Shown: positions 6,863 through 11,688 of the stretch, piece by piece
Layout: every line of letters begins with the position of its first letter
Position numbering within the stretch: position 1 is the first letter of the stretch
Assembly: GCA_964625615.1 (NCBI GenBank)
Contig: CAZVDU010000132.1
Span: 1-11,688, forward strand
Origin: M269 sp964625615
GTDB taxonomy: Bacteria > Pseudomonadota > Gammaproteobacteria > Enterobacterales > Alteromonadaceae
Reading direction: 5' to 3'
Length of the DNA: 11,688 bases
Position numbers and translations under genes: made by a program
Notes under the pieces: generated by a model
Database searches by the model: none
Seen by the model: the letters and a program-made list of their open reading frames with translations, nothing else
Told to the model about the DNA's origin: nothing

Positions 6863-7950
6863 TCGTGGGGTTCCTTTCTATCAATGGGCAAATAAATACT
6901 GAACTCTGTATGGCCAGGCCAACTATCGAGTTCAATTTTGCCTTTATGGTGTTCAATTAAACGCTGAGCAATCGATAACCCTAAGCCTGTTCCATTTTGT
7001 TTGCTGGTGACCATAGGATAAAAAAGGGTATCCCTGATGTCATCTGGAATGCCAGGCCCGTCATCAATAATTTTAATAACGGCAACCAGGGGAAACTGTT
7101 GTCCATGAATGGTAACTCGCCGCTTAACACGCGTTTTAAAGCGAATTTTACCTTGCCAATCGACTGCCTGCGCAGCGTTATGTGTAATATTGAGCACTAT
7201 CTGTTGGATCTTATCTTCATCTAACCACACGTTAGGAATACTCGGGTCGTAATCGCGCTCTATAATGAGGGTTTGTCTATTTTCAACATTCACTACCCTA
7301 CGCACTTTTTCCAATATCTGATGTAAATTGTGCCAAGCAAACTGAGGGGGAGTATTAGGGCCTAGTAGGCGGTCAACCAATCCACGTAGCCTGTCGGATT
7401 GCTCAATAATCATCTGCGTAAACTCTTGTAGCTCGCTTTGCTCCAGCTCTTTTTCAAGAAGCTGTGCGGCGCCACGAATACCACCAAGTGGGTTCTTAAT
7501 TTCGTGAGCCAACCCCCTAACCAGGTGACGAGCAGCTTGTTGCTGAGCCCATTGTTGGGTTTCTTCAGATATACGCTTTTGGTTGTCGATTGTTCTCACT
7601 TCAACCAACACATGTTGCTCGTTGTCGAGCATAAAGTTCGAAGCAACAACATCAACCAAAATGTGTCGGCCATCCGCAAAGAGCATTCTTACTTCGCTTG
7701 CAGAAAAGCCTTCTTTTGTTTCAAGCAAATACAACAACCGATGTCTTTCAGAGTCTGCATTGACCCAATATTTATCAAAAGCTTCATTTTTTAGTCGATT
7801 AACACTTTGCTCAAAAATGTTTTCAGCAGCTTGATTTGCGTATTGAATACGCAAATGAGCATCCAACAGCACGATACCCGTTGAAATATGACTAAAAAGA
7901 TTTTCAAAAAACACTGTTTGCAACGCCGTCCAATATTGAGTAAGCACCAT
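6859..7950 (-). CDS. ntrB: Nitrogen regulation sensor histidine kinase NtrB (NRII)
   Basis: NtrB is a cytoplasmic kinase/phosphatase that phosphorylates NtrC when nitrogen is short; PII protein switches it to phosphatase. The 363 residues comprise a PAS sensor domain (about 14-120, with ILLD-type GIVLLDAHLRIQYAN) and the dimerisation H-box GLAHEIKNPLGG with phospho-His149. The ATPase domain follows, with an N box around Asn258 (ITHNAAQAV), G1 DDGPGIP (296-302) and G2 GTGLGL (320-325). There is no membrane segment. The ATG at 7950 is the only usable start: an in-frame TAG lies 15 nt upstream. It has no Shine-Dalgarno sequence and lies inside an NtrC-type operator. It overlaps ntrC by 4 bp and follows the DUF4124 gene after 58 bp. 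Confidence 0.96.
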   Translation of the reverse strand: MVLTQYWTALQTVFFENLFSHISTGIVLLDAHLRIQYANQAAENIFEQSVNRLKNEAFDKYWVNADSERHRLLYLLETKEGFSASEVRMLFADGRHILVDVVASNFMLDNEQHVLVEVRTIDNQKRISEETQQWAQQQAARHLVRGLAHEIKNPLGGIRGAAQLLEKELEQSELQEFTQMIIEQSDRLRGLVDRLLGPNTPPQFAWHNLHQILEKVRRVVNVENRQTLIIERDYDPSIPNVWLDEDKIQQIVLNITHNAAQAVDWQGKIRFKTRVKRRVTIHGQQFPLVAVIKIIDDGPGIPDDIRDTLFYPMVTSKQNGTGLGLSIAQRLIEHHKGKIELDSWPGHTEFSIYLPIDRKEPHE

Positions 7951-7959
7951 AATGGTGCA
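7943..7959. promoter_or_regulatory. NtrC-binding site over the ntrB start codon
   Basis: The 17-mer AGCACCA-TAA-TGGTGCA fits the NtrC consensus TGCACYA-N3-TGGTGCA at all but the first base, and its 15-bp core GCACCAT-A-ATGGTGC is a perfect dyad. The ntrB ATG (minus strand) is within it. A further half-site TGCACTA follows at 7962-7968. In E. coli an NtrC site at glnLp represses the equivalent gene, so negative autoregulation is the likely role. Confidence 0.85.
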
Positions 7960-8008
7960 AATGCACTAAAACGACAAACGCTTATTCAAAATAACCAGTA
8001 AGCAATGC

Positions 8009-8512
8009 TCAGTTTGGTCGAATAAAAATGGATGTCCGGTGCATAAACACTTCGATACTCTCACTAGATGCAAGGACCTTGCCCGAACCGCTTAAATAAT
8101 TGATTTGTAGATGATGGGCGCCGCGATCGACGTTTTGTAACGTGAAGGAAGGTTGTGTATTGGAACTGACTTTCTTACCGTCCATTAATAAGTGAAACGT
8201 GCCATTAGCACGAGGGGATATGGCGCCGGTAACTCTTATTATGCCGTTATTATTACGCACCGTTGCTTGGTCTGTAGGTTGCTTAAACGTTAGTTTATAT
8301 TTCACTGTAGGCCGAGTGGCGGCTGGTGTTCTTGTGCGTGGTTTAGCCGGCGGTAAACTCACACTATTAAGCTTACGCAACTCCACTGGTGTTGCATTAC
8401 CAGAAGGTTTGTCTGAATAGATAACACGTCCGTCTTCTGTCACTATTTTATAGATAGTTTGCGCAGAAACAGCACTAGCAAAGAGAAGGAATAGTAAAAT
8501 ACTTAAACGCAT
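8009..8512 (-). CDS. Secreted DUF4124-domain protein between glnA and ntrB
   Basis: With the start at 8512 the protein has 167 residues. It begins with a Sec signal peptide (MRLSILLFLLFASAVSA, cleavage after Ala17), so the mature protein is periplasmic or surface-exposed. A DUF4124 domain follows (about 18-60; IYKIVTEDGRVIYSDKPSG), then a Pro/Arg/Thr-rich linker (about 66-80), then a beta-rich C-terminal part (about 82-160; ITGAISPRANGTFHLLMDG-like) that resembles an Ig-type sandwich. I chose this ATG over a GTG 30 nt upstream (8542) because AGAGAGGTG at 8521-8529 is well placed for it and the signal peptide then begins directly with Met-Arg. A DUF4124 gene in this place between glnA and the ntr genes is common in gammaproteobacteria, but its function is unknown. 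Confidence 0.85.
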   Translation of the reverse strand: MRLSILLFLLFASAVSAQTIYKIVTEDGRVIYSDKPSGNATPVELRKLNSVSLPPAKPRTRTPAATRPTVKYKLTFKQPTDQATVRNNNGIIRVTGAISPRANGTFHLLMDGKKVSSNTQPSFTLQNVDRGAHHLQINYLSGSGKVLASSESIEVFMHRTSIFIRPN

Positions 8513-8558
8513 ATTTTTAACACCTCTCTTAATCACATTCACTAAAAATGGCGCCCAT

Positions 8559-8582
8559 TTCCCGACTAAAGTCGGTCCTACA
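8559..8582 (-). repeat. REP-like 24-nt element, copy 1 (minus orientation)
   Basis: On the minus strand it reads TGTAGGA, then a 6-bp stem CCGACT/AGTCGG around TT, then GAA. A GTAG-headed hairpin is the mark of REP elements mobilised by RAYT (TnpA-REP) transposases. It faces copy 2 head to head across 10 bp, as in a BIME. Confidence 0.75.
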
Positions 8583-8592
8583 TAGGATAACC

Positions 8593-8616
8593 TGTAGGAG
8601 CGGTTTCAACCGCGAA
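8593..8616 (+). repeat. REP-like 24-nt element, copy 2 (plus orientation)
   Basis: It reads TGTAGGA, then the 6-bp stem GCGGTT/AACCGC around TC, then GAA. It has the same length and layout as copy 1. The two differ at 7 positions, six of which form three compensatory base-pair changes, so the hairpin is kept. No transposase gene is present in the window. Confidence 0.75.
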
Positions 8617-8622
8617 TAAGCT

Positions 8623-8661
8623 TTGCCCTGACATCTACAGTGTAGCTTGTTTTAGGGGCAA
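8623..8661. repeat. Nested stem-loop next to the glnA terminator
   Basis: Outer arms TTGCCC (8623-8628) and GGGCAA (8656-8661) enclose an inner perfect dyad, CTACA-G-TGTAG (8635-8645). The inner part contains TGTAG like the REP heads, so it may be a decayed third element. Function unknown. Confidence 0.35.
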
Positions 8662-8662
8662 C

Positions 8663-8690
8663 AAAAAAGCCCGCGATGATAGCGGGCTTT
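8663..8690 (-). terminator. Rho-independent terminator of glnA
   Basis: GCCCGC (8669-8674) pairs with GCGGGC (8682-8687) around a 7-nt loop, flanked by AAA/TTT pairs. On the minus strand it ends in a run of six T. It is 52 bp past the glnA stop, so most glnA transcripts should end before the DUF4124-ntrBC genes. Confidence 0.94.
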
Positions 8691-8710
8691 ATACTCAGGT
8701 ATTAATGTTT

Positions 8711-8730
8711 CCTTGATGACATCATCAAGG
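8711..8730. repeat. Near-perfect 20-bp dyad in the glnA 3' untranslated region
   Basis: Arms CCTTGATGA (8711-8719) and TCATCAAGG (8722-8730) are exact 9-bp complements with a 2-bp centre. It lies 11 bp after the glnA stop and before the terminator, so the glnA mRNA would carry two 3' hairpins. No T-run follows it on the minus strand. Confidence 0.6.
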
Positions 8731-8741
8731 CATCAATATCG

Positions 8742-10151
8742 TTAGAGGCTGTAGTACATATCAAACTCAACGGGGTGAGTTGTCATGTTCAAGTGCTGTA
8801 CTTCTTCACGCTTGAGCTCTAAATAAGCATCAATCATGTCGTCAGTCATGACGCCACCCGCTTTTAAGAAGTCACGATCATCGTCAAGCGCATCAAGTGC
8901 TTGCTCGAATGAACTTGCTACTGTTGGGATTTCTGCGGCTTCTTCAGGCGGTAAGTCATACAAATCTTTGTCCATAGAATCACCAGGGTGAATCTTGTTC
9001 TGTATGCCGTCAAGGCCGGCCATAAGCATGGCAGAGAATGCTAAGTAAGGGTTAGCCGTTGGGTCAGGGAAACGAACTTCAATACGACGTGCTTTTTCGC
9101 TGTTCACAAAAGGAATACGAATCGACGCAGAGCGGTTACGCGCAGAGTAAGCTAGCATAACCGGCGCTTCAAACCCAGGTACAAGGCGCTTGTAGGAGTT
9201 TGTAGATGCATTAGCAAATGCATTGATAGCACGCGCATGCTTGATGATACCGCCAATATAGTAAAGCGCTTCATCAGAAAGGCCCGCATACTTATCACCA
9301 GCAAAGATATTAACGCCCCCTTTACTAATAGACTGGTGGCAGTGCATCCCTGAACCGTTATCACCTACAAGTGGCTTAGGCATAAAGGTCGCAGACATGC
9401 CGTATGCATGCGCAACATTATGAACAACATACTTGTACACTTGGATTTCGTCAGCTTTGGTGACCATCGAATTAAATTCTGTTGCAATCTCATTCTGACC
9501 AGCTGTCGCTACTTCATGGTGATGCGCTTCAATCGTTAAGCCCATTTCTTCCATAACCATACACATGGCCGCTCGAATGTCATGGCTTGAATCGACTGGT
9601 GGCACAGGGAAATAACCACCTTTCACACCAGGACGATGTCCCATATTACCTTCTTCATATTCAGAACCTGAATTCCATTTCGCTTCACTTGAATTGATTG
9701 CATAGAAAGAACCGGCCATGTCTGTATGGAAACGAACATCGTCAAACATAAAGAACTCTGGCTCAGGACCAAAATAGGCTTCGTCACCAATGCCTGTTGA
9801 TTTAAGGTACTCTTCTGCACGGCGTGCAACAGAGCGTGGGTCACGTTCGTAGCCTTGCATCGTTGTAGGCTCTAGGATGTCACAACGAACATTCACTTGT
9901 GTCTCTTCAGCGAAAGGGTCAAGCACAACTGATGTAGGGTCTGGCATTAAGATCATGTCTGACTCATTGATGCCTTTCCATCCAGCAATCGATGACCCAT
10001 CAAACATTTTACCTTCTTCAAAGAAGTCTTCGTCTACTGCGTGAGCAGGAATGGATACGTGTTGCTCTTTGCCTTTAGTATCTGTGAAACGTAAGTCTAC
10101 AAACTTCGCTTCGCTTTCTTTAATCAGGTCTAAGGCCTTCTCTACTGCCAT
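8742..10151 (-). CDS. glnA: Glutamine synthetase type I
   Basis: GlnA makes glutamine from glutamate, ammonia and ATP, and is the main entry of ammonium at low supply; it works as a cytoplasmic dodecamer. The 469 residues are exactly the GSI-beta length. The beta-grasp domain has MFDGSSIAGWKGI (49-61). Metal ligands include Glu130 and Glu132 (GPEPEFF) and His270 (NGSGMHCHQS, 265-274). The ATP/phosphate-binding region has NRSASIRIP (339-347). Tyr398 in DLYDLPPEE is the adenylylation site, so GlnE-type post-translational control is expected. The start has a strong GGAGGA (10156-10161). It is transcribed from a sigma-54 promoter with NtrC enhancer sites upstream and ends at its own terminator. 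The regulator genes ntrB and ntrC lie downstream on the same strand. Confidence 0.98.
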   Translation of the reverse strand: MAVEKALDLIKESEAKFVDLRFTDTKGKEQHVSIPAHAVDEDFFEEGKMFDGSSIAGWKGINESDMILMPDPTSVVLDPFAEETQVNVRCDILEPTTMQGYERDPRSVARRAEEYLKSTGIGDEAYFGPEPEFFMFDDVRFHTDMAGSFYAINSSEAKWNSGSEYEEGNMGHRPGVKGGYFPVPPVDSSHDIRAAMCMVMEEMGLTIEAHHHEVATAGQNEIATEFNSMVTKADEIQVYKYVVHNVAHAYGMSATFMPKPLVGDNGSGMHCHQSISKGGVNIFAGDKYAGLSDEALYYIGGIIKHARAINAFANASTNSYKRLVPGFEAPVMLAYSARNRSASIRIPFVNSEKARRIEVRFPDPTANPYLAFSAMLMAGLDGIQNKIHPGDSMDKDLYDLPPEEAAEIPTVASSFEQALDALDDDRDFLKAGGVMTDDMIDAYLELKREEVQHLNMTTHPVEFDMYYSL

Positions 10152-10213
10152 AATGTCCTCCAGTAAACGGAATAAAAAATAAAAATTAAGCTGACACGCT
10201 ATCGGCTCTTTAA

Positions 10214-10229
10214 AGCTAAAATCGTGCCA
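10214..10229 (-). promoter_or_regulatory. Sigma-54 (RpoN) promoter of glnA
   Basis: On the minus strand TGGCACGATTTTAGCT keeps the GG-N10-GC core (GG at 10228-10227, GC at 10216-10215) and departs from the TGGCACG-N4-TTGCW consensus at one base. Transcription would start near 10203, giving a leader of about 52 nt before the glnA ATG. This is the counterpart of E. coli glnAp2. Confidence 0.9.
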
Positions 10230-10303
10230 AACAGAAATAGTTTGTTAACAACAGGCTTTATCAGCGATCGCGCTTATCATTGTCTTTTCTTGAGCCCTTA
10301 CAT

Positions 10304-10320
10304 TGCACCAAAATAGTGCA
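10304..10320. promoter_or_regulatory. Strong NtrC enhancer site upstream of glnA
   Basis: TGCACCA-AAA-TAGTGCA is a near-consensus NtrC 17-mer. Its centre (10312) is about 109 bp upstream of the predicted sigma-54 start, almost the position (-108) of a main NtrC site at E. coli glnAp2. It is about 218 bp from typA and could also influence that divergent gene. Confidence 0.88.
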
Positions 10321-10323
10321 AAC

Positions 10324-10340
10324 CATTCCATTTTGGTGCG
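10324..10340. promoter_or_regulatory. Weaker second NtrC site upstream of glnA
   Basis: The right half TGGTGCG (10334-10340) is good; the left half CATTCCA keeps only its last three bases. The centre lies 20 bp (two helical turns) from the strong site, which suits cooperative binding by adjacent NtrC dimers. Confidence 0.5.
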
Positions 10341-10529
10341 CCGGCTTGAAATCAGCACTCACTTTAGTCAGCTTTAGTGCGCACGTAAAGGGTGTCTTAG
10401 TCATAAAAGGCGCATTCTTTAAACAATAATTCTAAATGAGGTGCAAAGGAACATCGCTTATTGTCCATTAACACTGTAGAATTCGCCGCCAGTTTTATAC
10501 CGATTTGCCGGACTTGTTGAGAGATAGAC
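10341..10529 (+). other. Leader region of typA, without a confident promoter
   Basis: Together with 10152-10340 this forms the 378-bp divergent glnA-typA intergenic region. The typA half holds NtrC-like half-sites AGCACT (10354-10359) and TAGTGCG (10375-10381), and a dyad built on GTGCGCAC (10377-10384). TAGAAT at 10477-10482 could be a -10 but has no fitting -35. GAGAGA at 10519-10524 is the typA ribosome binding site. I see no small ORF with supporting signals. Confidence 0.4.
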
Positions 10530-11688
10530 ATGACAACACCAACTGCCTCATTAGATAATTTGAGGAATATTGCCATTATTGCCCACGTTGACCACGGAAA
10601 AACAACCCTGGTTGATAAACTTTTACAACAATCTGGCACATTAGAGAGTCGCGGCGAGGCTGAAGAGCGCGTGATGGACTCCAACGACATCGAAAAAGAG
10701 CGTGGTATTACCATACTCGCGAAAAATACTGCGATAACCTGGAACGACTACCGCATCAATATCGTTGATACTCCTGGGCATGCCGATTTTGGTGGTGAAG
10801 TAGAACGTGTTCTTTCTATGGTTGATTCAGTATTGCTGCTTGTTGACGCGCAGGAAGGCCCTATGCCTCAAACGCGCTTTGTAACGCAAAAAGCATTCGC
10901 TCAAGGTTTGAAGCCAATTGTTGTTATCAACAAGATTGACAAGCCAAGCGCTAGGCCTGATTGGGTTATCGACCAAGTCTTTGACCTTTTTGATAACCTA
11001 GGCGCAAGTGACGAGCAACTTGACTTCCAAGTTGTTTACGCATCTGCGATCAACGGCTGGGCAGCTCTTGACTCTGACGCGCCAGGCGAAGACATGGAAC
11101 CGTTGTTCAAGACTATCGTTGAGCAAGTAGAGCCGCCAGCAACTGATGTTGAAGGCCCACTACAAATGCAAATATCGCAGCTAGATTACAATTCGTATGT
11201 TGGTGTTATTGGCGTTGGCCGAATGACTCGCGGAACCATCAAAATCAATCAACAGGTTACCGTTATTGATAAAGAAGGTAAGAAACGCAACGGCAAAGTC
11301 GGACAAGTGCTAGGCTACTTGGGACTTGAACGTCACGAGACCGGTTCTGCAAACGCGGGTGACATCATCGCTGTAACGGGATTGGGTGAGCTTAAAATCT
11401 CTGACACCATTTGTGATGTGAATAACGTCGAAGCACTTCCAGCCTTGAGCGTTGACGAACCGACAGTCACCATGACCTTCCAGGTCAACACCTCTCCCTT
11501 TGCTGGTAAAGAAGGTAAATTCGTTACTTCACGTAACATTCTGGAGCGCTTACACGACGAGCTGGTACACAACGTAGCCTTACGCGTTGAAGAAACTGAA
11601 GACCCAGACAAGTTCCGTGTTTCTGGTCGTGGTGAACTTCACTTAGGTATATTGATTGAAAACATGCGTCGTGAAGGTTACGAACTTG
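10530..11688 (+). CDS. typA: Translational GTPase TypA/BipA, 5' part (cut by window end)
   Basis: TypA/BipA is an EF-G-like GTPase that binds ribosomes, helps 50S assembly at low temperature and under stress, and affects virulence and stress genes. Here 386 codons of about 605 are present. The G domain shows G1 AHVDHGKT (18-25), G2 RGITI (58-62), G3 DTPGH (80-84), G4 NKID (134-137) and G5 SAINGW (172-177). Domain II follows (about 204-300, LQMQISQLDYNSYVGVIGVG), then the start of the EF-G-type domain III with RVSGRGELHLGIL near the edge. The ATG at 10530 is preceded by GAGAGA and by an in-frame TGA at 10518, so no longer start is possible. The frame is open to the last base. It is divergent from glnA, as in E. 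coli. Confidence 0.97.
   Translation, partial: MTTPTASLDNLRNIAIIAHVDHGKTTLVDKLLQQSGTLESRGEAEERVMDSNDIEKERGITILAKNTAITWNDYRINIVDTPGHADFGGEVERVLSMVDSVLLLVDAQEGPMPQTRFVTQKAFAQGLKPIVVINKIDKPSARPDWVIDQVFDLFDNLGASDEQLDFQVVYASAINGWAALDSDAPGEDMEPLFKTIVEQVEPPATDVEGPLQMQISQLDYNSYVGVIGVGRMTRGTIKINQQVTVIDKEGKKRNGKVGQVLGYLGLERHETGSANAGDIIAVTGLGELKISDTICDVNNVEALPALSVDEPTVTMTFQVNTSPFAGKEGKFVTSRNILERLHDELVHNVALRVEETEDPDKFRVSGRGELHLGILIENMRREGYEL

Noticed and set aside
7438..7834. Two overlapping plus-strand frames inside ntrB
   Set aside because: Both are antisense to the PAS and H-box region; neither resembles a protein family.
7981..8003. Hairpin between the DUF4124 gene and ntrB as terminator
   Set aside because: Only 5-bp arms with a long loop and no T-run; the genes are more likely co-transcribed.
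8513..8542. GTG start at 8542 for the DUF4124 protein
   Set aside because: It adds ten polar/basic residues before the signal peptide and lacks a ribosome binding site, whereas the ATG at 8512 has a good one.
8559..8661. CRISPR array or insertion sequence
   Set aside because: Repeats are two inverted 24-nt elements without regular spacers, and no transposase or cas gene is present; REP-like elements explain them better.
10397..10714. Minus-strand frame over the typA start
   Set aside because: It is antisense to the typA G1 region and leader; typA itself is clear from its GTPase motifs.

Overview
The window looks like chromosomal DNA of a marine gammaproteobacterium, probably of the Alteromonadales (Alteromonas/Glaciecola/Paraglaciecola-like). 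This rests on moderate-to-low GC, close similarity of the recognisable proteins to enteric and marine gammaproteobacterial homologues, and the order glnA - DUF4124 gene - ntrB - ntrC with typA divergent from glnA. The lineage is an inference from gene order and protein character, not from a database search.

Layout. From the left: an MscS-superfamily channel of the YbdG type (35-1285, +) converges on an alpha/beta hydrolase resembling vertebrate MEST/PEG1 (1292-2185, -). Next is the peroxide-defence operon ahpC-ahpF (4688 to 2438, -), with an intercistronic hairpin, a strong terminator and a promoter region containing a CTAT/ATAG dyad. Then comes a small exported lipoprotein with a RidA/YjgF fold (4889-5362, -). 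The rest is the nitrogen-control cluster: ntrC and ntrB (overlapping by 4 bp), a secreted DUF4124 protein and glnA, all on the minus strand. The typA/bipA GTPase gene (10530 to the window edge, +) is cut by the end of the window.

How it works together. Glutamine synthetase (GlnA) assimilates ammonium, and NtrB/NtrC is the two-component system controlling it. The DNA shows the wiring directly. Upstream of glnA there is a sigma-54 -24/-12 promoter (10214-10229), and about 110 bp further upstream a near-consensus NtrC enhancer site (10304-10320) with weaker half-sites beyond it. A second near-perfect NtrC site (7943-7959) sits on the ntrB start codon, which suggests that NtrC-P limits ntrBC expression. 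Between glnA and the DUF4124 gene are a rho-independent terminator, extra dyads and a head-to-head pair of 24-nt REP-like elements whose sequences differ by compensatory base pairs.

I see no mobile element, CRISPR array, tRNA or rRNA, and no convincing new multi-gene system. The items most worth a second look are the NtrC operator over the ntrB start codon, the REP-like pair, the MEST-like hydrolase, and the RidA-fold lipoprotein that lacks the catalytic arginine.
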